64,000 nucleotides of DNA from CAYYWP01 sp050176585 (lineage in GTDB: Bacteria > Desulfobacterota > Binatia > HRBIN30 > CADEER01): contig JBFXHX010000002.1 of NCBI GenBank assembly GCA_050176585.1, forward strand, positions 62,001 through 126,000. The letters are read 5' to 3'. Shown one piece after another: positions 15,986-25,210 of the stretch (positions are counted from its first letter, which is position 1; every line of letters starts with the position of its first letter). Below the pieces are notes generated by a model. It was given only the letters and a program-made list of their open reading frames with translations. It had not been told where the DNA came from and made no database searches. The position numbers were made by a program, and so were the translations under genes.

Positions 15986-16300
15986 TCACCCGTTCCGAAT
16001 CTTGGTCTCCTTGTGTGTCGCCACGTCGGGCCCCGCGTCGGCGGCGCCGAGCCGCGCCGTGAGGCGATCGATCGCCGTTTCCATCTCGAGCAAATCCTGG
16101 CGCAGTTTGTGACATTCGCTGGCGATATTCAACGCCGTGAGAACCGCCGCCGTAAACGACGAAACGACCTTTCCGCCGGACGCGATCTCGCGCATGGTGC
16201 GGTCGACCTGGGCGGCAACCCGGCGCAGATGCTCCTCGCCGTCCTCGCTGGTGACAGAGAACGTCTGCCCGAGGATGACCACCTCGACTGGACGTGCCAT
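15986..16300 (-). CDS. zapA: Cell division protein ZapA
   Basis: 104-residue ZapA family protein, which bundles FtsZ filaments at the division ring. The N-terminal VEVVILGQTFSV strand, an EEHLRRVAAQVDRTMREI helix and the C-terminal ALNIASECHKLR coiled coil match the family. It lies 9 bases after the ZapB-like gene and is followed by a short hairpin (15963-15979) and the 6S RNA candidate. Confidence 0.92.
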   Translation of the reverse strand: MARPVEVVILGQTFSVTSEDGEEHLRRVAAQVDRTMREIASGGKVVSSFTAAVLTALNIASECHKLRQDLLEMETAIDRLTARLGAADAGPDVATHKETKIRNG

Positions 16301-16309
16301 GCGGTCCGA

Positions 16310-16606
16310 TCAGGTCAGGTCCAAGTTCTCGAGCCGGCCGAGAATGCTCTCGACCCGGGCGCGTATCTGCCCTCGCTCCTTCTCATACGCCTCCACCTGG
16401 GCAACCAGCTCATCCACGCGCCGGCGGGCTTGTTCCAGCTCCGCGTGCAGCTGGTCCCGCTCGGCCACCAGCGCCGCGTGCCGGCCGAGCACGGCGTCCA
16501 CGCGTCCTTCGAGGACCTTCAAACTCTCAAGGCTCATATCCTCTCGATCTTCAAGCACCGCTTCACCTGCGTATACGTTTTGCCCGCGACCGTTTTCAAG
16601 CCGCAT
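16310..16606 (-). CDS. ZapB-like coiled-coil division protein
   Basis: Small protein whose C-terminal 75 residues are a continuous heptad-like coiled coil (SLESLKVLEGRVDAVL through ARVESILGRLENLDLT). It resembles ZapB, which pairs with ZapA at the Z ring, and it directly precedes zapA. The ATG at 16606 has AGGAGG 6 bases away and overlaps the ftsY stop by 11 bases, giving 98 residues. The ATG at 16537 would give a 75-residue protein closer to family length. Function is inferred from shape and neighbour. Confidence 0.8.
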   Translation of the reverse strand: MRLENGRGQNVYAGEAVLEDREDMSLESLKVLEGRVDAVLGRHAALVAERDQLHAELEQARRRVDELVAQVEAYEKERGQIRARVESILGRLENLDLT

Positions 16607-17636
16607 CCGTGACCTCCTCATCCGCAAACAGCGCCGCCGCGAACGCGTCCGCATCGAACGGCGCGAGATCCCCTACTTGCTCGCCGAGCCCCACGTAACG
16701 GATCGGCAACCCGAGCTCGGTGCGGATGGCCAGCGCGATTCCGCCCTTGGCCGTGCCGTCGAGCTTGGTCAACACCACGCCGGTCACGCCGACCGCTTCG
16801 TGGAATACCCGCGCCTGGGCGAGCGCGTTCTGTCCCGTCGTCGCATCGATGACCAGCAACACCTGATGGGGTGCGCCTGGGACCAGCCGTGCGCTGGTGC
16901 GGGCGATCTTCTTGAGCTCTTCCATCAGATTAGCTTTGACGTGCAACCGTCCGGCGGTATCGACGATCACGACGTCGGCGCCGCGCGCGCGCGCCGCCTG
17001 CACGCCGTCGTAGGTCACCGCCGACGGGTCGGCGCCGTGCTGGTGTTTGACGATGCCGGCGCCGGCGCGCTCGGCCCACGCGTTCACCTGCTCGATGGCG
17101 GCGGCGCGGAAAGTGTCGCCAGCGACCAGTAGGACGTGTTTGCCCTGCTCGCGATATCGATGCGCGAGCTTGCCGATGGTCGTGGTTTTGCCGACCCCGT
17201 TCACGCCGACCACGAGAACGACCTCGGGCTTTCCGGCGCCGTGCGCCCGGTCGTCCGGGGCGGCGAGCATGTCGCGCACGGCGGTCCGGACCGCGGCCCG
17301 CAGCTCGGCGGCATCGCGCACGCCGCGCGTCGCGTCTCCCAAGCGCTCGAGCAGCGCGCGGGTGCCCTTCACGCCGACGTCCGAGGTCAGCAAAATCTCT
17401 TCCACCTGCCGGAGCCACTCCTCCCGATCGCCGCTGCCGCGCCAGGCGTCGAGCAGGCGCCGGGCGAGCGCGCCGCGCGTCTTGGCCAGCCCGGCGGCCC
17501 ACGTCGCCGGCCGGGGCTCGGCTGCGGTGGTGGTTCCCGCGGGCGCCCGCCGCCGGCGCGCCCAGAGCAGGACGACGAGCAACAGCACCACGGCGCTGGC
17601 GAGCGCCAGCGCGATCAACAGATCTTGCGACGGCAT
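16596..17636 (-). CDS. ftsY: Signal recognition particle receptor FtsY
   Basis: 346-residue SRP receptor GTPase for co-translational membrane targeting. A transmembrane segment (residues 7-24) gives membrane anchoring in place of a long acidic A domain. N domain about 50-135, G domain with GVNGVGKTTTIGKLA (G1), DTFRAAA, DTAGRLH (G3) and TKLDGTAKGG (G4), and the closing GLGEQVGDLAPFD. It starts 8 bases after the smc stop and is part of the smc-ftsY-zapB-zapA run. Confidence 0.96.
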   Translation of the reverse strand: MPSQDLLIALALASAVVLLLVVLLWARRRRAPAGTTTAAEPRPATWAAGLAKTRGALARRLLDAWRGSGDREEWLRQVEEILLTSDVGVKGTRALLERLGDATRGVRDAAELRAAVRTAVRDMLAAPDDRAHGAGKPEVVLVVGVNGVGKTTTIGKLAHRYREQGKHVLLVAGDTFRAAAIEQVNAWAERAGAGIVKHQHGADPSAVTYDGVQAARARGADVVIVDTAGRLHVKANLMEELKKIARTSARLVPGAPHQVLLVIDATTGQNALAQARVFHEAVGVTGVVLTKLDGTAKGGIALAIRTELGLPIRYVGLGEQVGDLAPFDADAFAAALFADEEVTDAA

Positions 17637-17644
17637 CGCGCCGT

Positions 17645-20600
17645 TCAGTTAATGGCGACCGAGATGACCTTCGACACGCCCGGTTCCTGCATGGTGACGC
17701 CATACAGGATGTCGGCGCTCTCCATCGTCCGCTTGTTGTGGGTGATCAGGATGAACTGCGAATGCGCGCTCATCTCGCGGATCATTTGGCTGAAGCGGCC
17801 GATGTTGGCGTCATCCAGCGGTGCGTCGACCTCGTCGAGCACGCAGAAGGGCGTCGGGTTGATCAGGAAGAGGGAGAAGATGAGGCTCACCGCCACCAGA
17901 GCCTTCTCTCCGCCGGAGAGCAGGCTGACGGTATCCAGGCGCTTCCCCGGCGGGCGTACCACGATCTCCACTCCAGTCTCGAGCAGGTCGTGCTCGTTGG
18001 TGAGGACCAAGCGGCCCTCGCCGCCGCGGAACAGCCGGGGAAAGACCTTCTGGAAGGTCTCGTTGGCCTTGGCGAACGTCTCCGCAAACTTGACGCGCGA
18101 AGCGCGGTTGAGCTTCTGGATCGTGCGCTCGAGGTCGGCCAGGGATCGATCGAGGTCGTCGCGTTGGGCGCGCAGGAAGTCGCCGCGCTCGCGGAACTCG
18201 CGCAGCTCCTCGATCGCGCCGACATTGACCTCGCCGATGCGTTGGAGGCGCTGGCGCAGCGCGTCGACCCGCTGCGCCTCGTCCTCGTTCGCTGCGACCG
18301 ACTCGTCCGGTTCGATCTCGGAGAGCTCGGCCGCGTACTTTTCGCGCATCGCCGCCAGCAGATGCTCACCGCGAAGCCGCACTTCCGAGCGCGCCAGGTC
18401 CGTCTGCGCTTGCGATCCGCGCAGCACATCCAACTCGGCCTGGCGCTCCCGTCCGCGCAGCTCGAGGTCGCGCACGCTCGCGGCCGCCGCCGCGACCAAC
18501 GCCGCGGTGGCCTCCACGGCCTGCTCGAGCGCGGCGCGCCGCTCGATCTGCTCCGCCGCGTTCGCCTCCGCGGCAGCGAGTTCGCCGGCGAGCGTCTGGC
18601 GCTCGCTCGCCGTCTGGGCGCATTCGGCCTCAAGCGCCTCGATGTGCCCGGCGAGCTGCGCCTGCTGGTCGCGCAGCGCATCGAGCGCGGCCGCTGCGGC
18701 CTGCTGGCGTTCGCGTCGCTCAGCGACGCGTATCTTGATTGTCGTGACCTCGGCGGCGAGCGCTTCGGCGCGCGCTGCGGTTTCCTCCGCCTCGGCGCGG
18801 GTGGCGTTCAACGCCAGCTCGAGCGCCTCGTGCTGGCTCGCCTGCTCGGCGGCGCGCTCGCGCAGGGTGCTCTCTTCATCGGCGAATCCGCGTTCTTCGG
18901 CCACCAGCGCTTCGATATCGTAACGCACGACGTCCAGGCGGCTGACGCACTGCGGGCGTTCGAGTTCGAGCCGTTCGATATCCTTCTCGGTGCCGACGAT
19001 CTGCACCGTGAGGCCGTGTACGCCTTCGCCGGACGCCTTCAGCGCCTCCTCCGCGGCCGCCATCCCGAGCGCGGCTTGATCGACCTCGGCGCGCACCTCG
19101 GTTAGCTGCGCGCGCGCGGTGTCGACCGTACCGCGCAGATGCTCGATCTCGCGCCGCCGCGCCAGGATCTCCTCTTCGATCGGCCGGTCGCTGCCACCGG
19201 TGATCACGCCGTTCGCGTCGAGGACGTCGCCCTCCGGCGTGACCAGGGTCACGCGCACCCCGTTTTGCCGCCATACGCGCATGGCCGATTCGAGGTCGGG
19301 CACCAGCACCACGTCGCCGAGAAGCGCTTGTGCCACGCCCTGATATTCCTCGCGCACGCGGATCAGGTCGAGCATCTGTCGCGAAGTGCCGTTCAGGCGC
19401 GCGACCGCGCTCAAGTCGGGCACGCGCGGCTGCAGCGGGATGAAGCTCGAGCGGCCCGATGCTTCCTCGCGCAGGCGGTGGACCGCAACGGCGCCCTCTT
19501 CTTCGCCGCGCACGATCACGTACTGGAGCCGGTCGCCGAGCGCTGCGGCGACCGCCCGCTCGTACTGCTGCGGAATGTCGATCACGTCCGCCACCACGCC
19601 CAAGATGCCCTCGGGGCTGGCCTCCTGGCGCATGATCGCGCGCACGCCGCGCTGGAATCCCTCGTAGTTGGATTGGATCTGCTCGAGGGACTCGAGGCGC
19701 GAGCGCGCCTGGAGCAAGACGCCTTCGAGCTCGGCGGCCTCGCGCTCCCAACGCCGGCGGGCTTCCGCGAGCGCGCGCAGCTCGGCCGCGCTGCGCGCCT
19801 GCGCGTCGGTCGTGCGCGCCAGGTCGACCCGCAAGGCTTCCAGGTCCGCCCGGCGCGCGGTCAGTTGCACCTCGATCTCCGCGCGGCGCTGCTCGAGCGC
19901 CGCCTCTTCGGCGCGCAGCTTGTCGAGCTGGCGGGCGATCTCGTCGCGCCGGCGCGCCAGCGTGGTCAGCGCGTTGCGCGTCTCGACTTCGCGCGTGACG
20001 CAGTCGACGAGCGCGCTCTTGGCGGCCTCCAACATGGTGACGCGCTCGGCGGAGGCCGCGCGCGCGCTGCTCAACTCGACTTCGCGGCCGCGCAGCTCTC
20101 CTTCATCGAAGAGCAGGTACTGCGCGCAGGCACCGCGTTCGCGATCCGCCTGCCGCAGCCGCTCCGCAGAATCTTCGAGGCCGGCCCGCGCCTTCTCGGC
20201 ATCCTCGCTCAGGCGCGCCTCGCGCCGCTCGCGCTCGGCGCGCTGCTGGGCGAGCATTGCGATGCGTTGCTGGACGCTGGCGCGCTCCGCTTCCAGCACG
20301 GCGAGCCGCTCGCGGGCGGTGGCATGCTCGCGCTCGGCAGCGGCGGCGTGGGCCGCCGCGGTCTCATGGGCGCGCTCGTACTCCTGCAGCGCCGTGCGCA
20401 GCGTTTCCGCTTCTGCCGCCAACTGCGCGCGCGTCTCGTCGAGCCCGGATAATTCCGCGCGGAGGGAGCGCCACTGTCGGCCGGCGACGCGCAACTCCAG
20501 GCCGCGCAGCTCTTCCGACAGTTGCTTGTGCACCTCCGCTTTCTTCGCTTGCCGCTCCAGGTACTGCGCCTGCCGATCGATCTCGTGCAGGATGTCGTTC

Positions 20601-21217
20601 ACGCGCGCCAAGTTCTCGCGCGTGCGCTCCATCTTGCGCTCGGCGGCCAGCTTGCGGCTGCGGTACAACGTGGTGCCAGCCGCTTCTTCGATGAACAGCC
20701 GACGGTCCTCGGGCTTGGCATTGATCAACTGCTCGACGCGGCCCTGCTCGATTACCGCGTACGCCTTGCTACCGACGCCCGTGCCGAGGAACAGCTCGGT
20801 GATGTCCTTCAGGCGGCACGGCGTGCGGTTGATCAAGTACTCCGATTCGCCGGAGCGGAAATACCGGCGCGCGATGGTGATCTCGGGCAGCGCGCGGATG
20901 TGCGCAGGCAGCGTCGACACCTCGAGATCGAGATCTGTCTGGGGCTCGAGCGGGCGATCGTTGTCGAAGGTCAGCGACACCTCGGCCATGCCGAGCGGCG
21001 CCAACTGCTCATTGCCGTTGAAGATCACCGCTTCCATGGCATCGCCGCGCAAGTGCTTGGGCGATTGCTCGCCGAGCACCCAGCGCAGCGCGTCGACGAT
21101 GTTCGATTTGCCGCAGCCGTTCGGTCCGACGACTCCGGTTACGCCGCTTGGGAAGTCGAGAATGGTTCGCTGTGGGAAGGATTTGAAACCGACCAGCTCG
21201 AGCCGCTTGATCCGCAT
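17645..21217 (-). CDS. smc: Chromosome segregation protein SMC
   Basis: 1190-residue SMC ATPase for chromosome condensation and segregation. Walker A GPNGCGKS (residues 31-38), a long coiled coil, the hinge around residues 510-680 (YVIVRGEEEGAVAVHRL, LGDVVLVPDLESAM), a second coiled coil, then the signature LLSGGEKALVAVSLIFS and Walker B CVLDEVDAPLDD. The length is usual. Start ATG 21217 gives the typical MRIKRLELVGFKSF. The ScpA/ScpB partners are not in the window. Confidence 0.97.
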   Translation of the reverse strand: MRIKRLELVGFKSFPQRTILDFPSGVTGVVGPNGCGKSNIVDALRWVLGEQSPKHLRGDAMEAVIFNGNEQLAPLGMAEVSLTFDNDRPLEPQTDLDLEVSTLPAHIRALPEITIARRYFRSGESEYLINRTPCRLKDITELFLGTGVGSKAYAVIEQGRVEQLINAKPEDRRLFIEEAAGTTLYRSRKLAAERKMERTRENLARVNDILHEIDRQAQYLERQAKKAEVHKQLSEELRGLELRVAGRQWRSLRAELSGLDETRAQLAAEAETLRTALQEYERAHETAAAHAAAAEREHATARERLAVLEAERASVQQRIAMLAQQRAERERREARLSEDAEKARAGLEDSAERLRQADRERGACAQYLLFDEGELRGREVELSSARAASAERVTMLEAAKSALVDCVTREVETRNALTTLARRRDEIARQLDKLRAEEAALEQRRAEIEVQLTARRADLEALRVDLARTTDAQARSAAELRALAEARRRWEREAAELEGVLLQARSRLESLEQIQSNYEGFQRGVRAIMRQEASPEGILGVVADVIDIPQQYERAVAAALGDRLQYVIVRGEEEGAVAVHRLREEASGRSSFIPLQPRVPDLSAVARLNGTSRQMLDLIRVREEYQGVAQALLGDVVLVPDLESAMRVWRQNGVRVTLVTPEGDVLDANGVITGGSDRPIEEEILARRREIEHLRGTVDTARAQLTEVRAEVDQAALGMAAAEEALKASGEGVHGLTVQIVGTEKDIERLELERPQCVSRLDVVRYDIEALVAEERGFADEESTLRERAAEQASQHEALELALNATRAEAEETAARAEALAAEVTTIKIRVAERRERQQAAAAALDALRDQQAQLAGHIEALEAECAQTASERQTLAGELAAAEANAAEQIERRAALEQAVEATAALVAAAAASVRDLELRGRERQAELDVLRGSQAQTDLARSEVRLRGEHLLAAMREKYAAELSEIEPDESVAANEDEAQRVDALRQRLQRIGEVNVGAIEELREFRERGDFLRAQRDDLDRSLADLERTIQKLNRASRVKFAETFAKANETFQKVFPRLFRGGEGRLVLTNEHDLLETGVEIVVRPPGKRLDTVSLLSGGEKALVAVSLIFSLFLINPTPFCVLDEVDAPLDDANIGRFSQMIREMSAHSQFILITHNKRTMESADILYGVTMQEPGVSKVISVAIN

Positions 21218-21576
21218 GCCAACACCCCACCGCCTCAGACTACACCTCCATCGCACGGCTGCAGTCCCGGGTCAAGAAATTGCGTACAGCGAGGCACGAG
21301 AGCCCCATATCTTGTGGCATGCCGGCGGTTGATACGTGTGCCGAAATCGCCCTTGCCGAGCGCCGACGCGCCCGCAGGAGCGCACGCCGCGGGCGGTCGA
21401 GCTGCTCGCGGCAGGCACATGTACGGACGGCGATACGGAAAGGGTTTCGACATCATTGGCGCGCCGGTGCGCAATGCGCCGCAAAAGGGGGCGGGGTGCG
21501 ACCGGAGCGCCCGGCTTGACTTCAAAAAAACGGCCCAGTAACGCTCGCCCGAAGTACGCTCAGGAGGCGCGAGCCT
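21218..21576. promoter_or_regulatory. Divergent intergenic region between smc and HNH gene
   Basis: 359 bases without a credible gene. Toward the HNH gene, TTGACT at 21516-21521 followed 17 bases later by TAACGC (21539-21544) is a weak promoter candidate; the -10 match is poor. AGGAGG lies 8 bases before the ATG at 21577. Nothing else is recognised. Confidence 0.3.
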
Positions 21577-22191
21577 ATGGTCGGCGGGGCGGTGGTGCTC
21601 AACACGAAGGTGTTGGTTCTGAACCGGAATTACTTGCCGGTACACGTCACCTCCGTGCGCCGCGCTTTTTCTCTGCTCTACCAGGGCCTGGCCGAAGCGG
21701 TGGACGAGAGCTACCGCACCTTCGACTTCGCCAGCTGGTCGGCGTTGTCGGCGACGTTGCACGACGACACGATCGGGATGATCGACCGCATCATCCGCGT
21801 GCCGCGGGTCATCCTGCTGCTCACCTACGATCGCATCCCGAAGCGGCAGGTGCGCTTCAACCGCTTCAACGTGTACGCCCGCGATCGCAACACCTGCCAG
21901 TATTGCGGCCGCCGTTTCGTGCGCACCGAATTGAACCTCGATCACGTCATCCCGCGCTCGCAGGGCGGCACCTCCACGTGGGAGAACATCGTCTGCTCCT
22001 GCCACGGCTGTAACCGCCAGAAAGGCGGCCGCACGCCGCGGGAATCGGGTATGAAGCTGTTGCGCGCGCCGCGGCGCCCGGAGTGGACACCGTTCATGCT
22101 CGAGACGTTCAGCCTGCGGCGCTACCGCGAATGGCTGCCGTTCCTCTCTTCGGTCGACGCGGCCTACTGGAGCACCGAGCTGCAGCCCTGA
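21577..22191 (+). CDS. HNH endonuclease family protein
   Basis: 204-residue protein of the common bacterial 'HNH endonuclease' group (COG1403). The N-terminal half (VLVLNRNYLPVHVTSVRRAFSLL) is characteristic of this group. The C-terminal HNH motif has a zinc knuckle Cys107/Cys110 (CQYCG) and Cys142/Cys145, the LDHVIPRSQGG box with His123, and WENIV with Asn137. The cellular role of this widespread family is not settled; DNA repair or processing is plausible. It stands alone, divergent from smc. Confidence 0.92.
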   Translation: MVGGAVVLNTKVLVLNRNYLPVHVTSVRRAFSLLYQGLAEAVDESYRTFDFASWSALSATLHDDTIGMIDRIIRVPRVILLLTYDRIPKRQVRFNRFNVYARDRNTCQYCGRRFVRTELNLDHVIPRSQGGTSTWENIVCSCHGCNRQKGGRTPRESGMKLLRAPRRPEWTPFMLETFSLRRYREWLPFLSSVDAAYWSTELQP

Positions 22192-22333
22192 AGATCGCCC
22201 GCCCGAAGTGGGGCGCCGCGCCAGCGGGCCGGACTCGCTCCCGTGCTGAACCCGGTCGCCCGCTCGCGGAGCGGCGTGAAATTGACGCTTTCGGCGGGGC
22301 TGAGTCGCCCGCACCCGCGCCGTGCGGGTCAGG

Positions 22334-22363
22334 TTGCTACTGCGACGGGTTGTCCCCTATCAT
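22334..22363 (+). promoter_or_regulatory. Possible sigma-70 promoter for the radical SAM gene
   Basis: TTGCTA (22334-22339) and TATCAT (22358-22363) are separated by 18 bases; the -10 matches 5 of 6 consensus positions. It lies 15 bases before the chosen ATG, so the leader would be very short. Predicted by eye only. Confidence 0.35.
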
Positions 22364-22378
22364 CCGGCCCTGCGTGTC

Positions 22379-25201
22379 ATGTCGATCTGCGCCGCCACTT
22401 ACGAACGCCTTTTGGCCCGCGTGGAGAAGCCCGGGCGCTATCTCGGCAACGAGCTCGGCACGGTCCGCAAGGAACCGGCCACCGTCGCGTTGCGGTTCGC
22501 CCTCGCCTTTCCCGAGGTCTACGAAATCGCCCAGTCGCACCCCGGACTCCAGCTTCTATATGGGCTGCTGAACGCCCGCCCCGACGTGTATGCCGAACGC
22601 GTCTACGCGCCGTGGTTCGACCTCGAAGCGGCGCTGCGCGAAGCCGGGCATCCGCTGGTTTCGCTCGAGACGTACACGCCGCTGCACGATTTCGACGTTG
22701 TCGGTTTCAGCCTCCAATATGAGCTGACCTACACGAATCTCTTGGCCATGCTGGATCTCGGCGGCATTCCGCTCCGCGCCGCCGAGCGCGGCCCCGGCGA
22801 TCCGCTGGTCATCGCCGGAGGGCCGTGCGCTTTCAACCCCGAGCCGCTGGCGGACTTCCTCGATGCCGTGCTGCTCGGCGATGGCGAAGAGGCGGTGCAC
22901 GACATCTGCAACGCCGTGCTCGGGTGGGATGGCCGCGACCGCGAGGCCCTGCTGCACGCCTTGGCGCGCATACCCGGGGTGTATGTGCCGGCCTTCTACG
23001 CGCCGCGCTATGCCGCCGACGGCCGCCTCGTGGCGGTGGAGCCGACGCGTCCGAATCTGCCAGCGGTGGTGGAAAAACGCGTGTTGCGCGACCTGGACTC
23101 CGTACCGCTCACCGACACACATGTCGTGCCCAACGTGCGCGTCGTCCACGGCCGGCCGAGCCTCGAAGTGATGCGCGGCTGCGTCAAAGGCTGCCGCTTC
23201 TGCCAGGCGGGCTACATCTATCGCCCGCTGCGCGAACGCGACCCGCGCCGCGTGCTGGCACAGGCCGAGCGGGCGGTGGCCGCCACTGGTACGGACGAGC
23301 TGTCGCTGCTCAGCCTGAGCACGGGCGACTACAGCTGCGTGAACCCGGTGCTGACGGAGCTGATGAACTCCTACGCGGGACAGCGGGTGGCGGTGTCGCT
23401 ACCGTCGACGCGCGTCGATGCGCTCGCGCCCTCGCTGCTCGAGCAGATCCGCCGTGTGCGCAAGACCGGTTTCACACTGGCGCCGGAGGCGGGCTCGCAG
23501 CGCCTGCGCGACATCATTCAGAAGGAATACGACGAAGAGGAGTTGATCGAGGCCGCGCGGCAGATCTTCGGCCTCGGCTGGCGGGCGTTGAAGTTGTACT
23601 TCATGCTCGGCCTACCGGGCGAGGACGCCGCCGATCTGGTCGCCATCGCCGACCTGGCCGCCAAGGTACGCGCCGCCGGCAAGGGCTATCCGGAGGTCAC
23701 GGCGAGCGTCTCCACCTTCGTCCCGAAGCCGCACACGCCCTTTCAGTGGGCCGCACAGGTCGATGTGGCCGAAACCGAGGCGCGGCAGGCGCTGCTGCGC
23801 CGCGAGCTCGGCAAGCGGCGCATTCGGTTCAAATGGCACGACGCCCGCACGTCCTATCTGGAGGGCGTTTTCTCGCGTGGCGATCGCCGCCTCGCCACCA
23901 CCCTCATCGCCGCGTATCGCCGCGGGTGCCGTTTCGATGGCTGGACCGAGCATTGCCGCTTCGAGAGCTGGGAAGAGGCGTTGGCCGAGACCGGTGTCGA
24001 CCCACAGCAGTACTTGCGGCGCCGGTATCTCAACGAGGTCCTGCCGTGGGATCACCTGAGCTGCGGCGTCACGAAAGCCTTTCTACAGCGCGAGCTCGCC
24101 TACGCGGTCGAGGGCAAGCTCACGCCGGACTGCAGCATCGAGCGGTGTACCTATTGCGGCGCTTGCGATTTCACCCAGGTCCGCAACGTCACCTACCACC
24201 TGAAGGGTGCCAAGGGCGGGGAGCACCGCGGCGAGGTGGTCGACAACTGGGCGCAGATCACTGTCGGCGCCGAAGCCGAGCCCGGCGGCTGGGAGCCGCG
24301 CGGCTGGCACAAAGTGCAGACGCGCGCGGCGCGCTCGGGGGCGCCCGCGAGGCGTCGCGAACGCGCAGCGAGCACCGGCACCGCCACGGACGCCGTGGCC
24401 GTGCCGGCGGGCGCAGCCGGCCAGCGCGGTCTCGGCAACGCCGAGGAGTGGCTCGGCGCGGGCACTGAGGCGCTCGCGCCCGCTATCTCGACGGCGCCCG
24501 CCGCCATGCGCGCGCGGCTGACCTATGCGAAGCGGGGGCGGGCGCGCTTCATCAGTCATCTCGAGCTCATCGAGGTCTTCAACCGCGCGTGCCGGCGCGG
24601 CGGCCTCCCGCTCGCGTTCTCGCAGGGCCATCGGCCGGCCCCTCGCCTGCGCTTCAGCCCGGGCCTGCCGGTCGGAGCGGAAAGCGACTGCGAGCTGCTG
24701 GATATCGATCTCACCGAGATGTTGCCCGCCGCCGAGGTGGGGCGCCGGTTCGGCGCCCACCTGCCGGAGGGGCTCACGATCCAGCGCGCGGAAGCGATCG
24801 ACCTGCGGGCGCCAAGCCCGGAGCACGGGCTCATCGGGTTCCGGTATCTGGTCGACATCACCGATGCGGTCGGCACCGGCGGCACCGACGCCGTCGACGC
24901 CCGCCTCGCCGACTTCCTCGCCCGCGACTCCTTCCCGATGCAGAAACGCACCGGCAACGGCGCCAAGGCGATCGACGCCCGCCCGCTCGTCCGCAGCGTC
25001 GCGCGCATCGCGCCGAGCTGCATCGAGCTCGAGCTGCGCTTCGGCCCGGACGGATCGGTGAAGCCGACCGATCTACTCGCGGCCGTGCTGGATATCGACC
25101 GCGACACCGCTCGCGCCATGCCGCTGCACAAGACCCGCGCCTTCTACCGCACGGATTCCTCCGCAGCCGACGGCGCCGGCGCCGCGGCCGCGTCAGAGTA
25201 G
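22379..25201 (+). CDS. B12-binding-type radical SAM protein fused to DUF2344 domain
   Basis: 940-residue fusion. Residues about 1-690 match the TIGR03960 radical SAM family: an N-terminal Rossmann/B12-like region (ALAFPEVYEIAQSHPG, VVGFSLQYELTYTNLL) and the cluster motif Cys268-VKG-Cys272-RF-Cys275. A Cys-rich end (CSIERCTYCGACDF) lies near residue 590, then a Pro/Ala-rich linker. Residues from about 710 (RLTYAKRGRARFISHLELIEVF) match the DUF2344/TIGR03936 family, which is often a separate adjacent gene. The activity is not established. It precedes rng by 9 bases. Met at 22322 is an alternative start. Confidence 0.93.
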   Translation: MSICAATYERLLARVEKPGRYLGNELGTVRKEPATVALRFALAFPEVYEIAQSHPGLQLLYGLLNARPDVYAERVYAPWFDLEAALREAGHPLVSLETYTPLHDFDVVGFSLQYELTYTNLLAMLDLGGIPLRAAERGPGDPLVIAGGPCAFNPEPLADFLDAVLLGDGEEAVHDICNAVLGWDGRDREALLHALARIPGVYVPAFYAPRYAADGRLVAVEPTRPNLPAVVEKRVLRDLDSVPLTDTHVVPNVRVVHGRPSLEVMRGCVKGCRFCQAGYIYRPLRERDPRRVLAQAERAVAATGTDELSLLSLSTGDYSCVNPVLTELMNSYAGQRVAVSLPSTRVDALAPSLLEQIRRVRKTGFTLAPEAGSQRLRDIIQKEYDEEELIEAARQIFGLGWRALKLYFMLGLPGEDAADLVAIADLAAKVRAAGKGYPEVTASVSTFVPKPHTPFQWAAQVDVAETEARQALLRRELGKRRIRFKWHDARTSYLEGVFSRGDRRLATTLIAAYRRGCRFDGWTEHCRFESWEEALAETGVDPQQYLRRRYLNEVLPWDHLSCGVTKAFLQRELAYAVEGKLTPDCSIERCTYCGACDFTQVRNVTYHLKGAKGGEHRGEVVDNWAQITVGAEAEPGGWEPRGWHKVQTRAARSGAPARRRERAASTGTATDAVAVPAGAAGQRGLGNAEEWLGAGTEALAPAISTAPAAMRARLTYAKRGRARFISHLELIEVFNRACRRGGLPLAFSQGHRPAPRLRFSPGLPVGAESDCELLDIDLTEMLPAAEVGRRFGAHLPEGLTIQRAEAIDLRAPSPEHGLIGFRYLVDITDAVGTGGTDAVDARLADFLARDSFPMQKRTGNGAKAIDARPLVRSVARIAPSCIELELRFGPDGSVKPTDLLAAVLDIDRDTARAMPLHKTRAFYRTDSSAADGAGAAAASE

Positions 25202-25210
25202 GCCGCCGCC

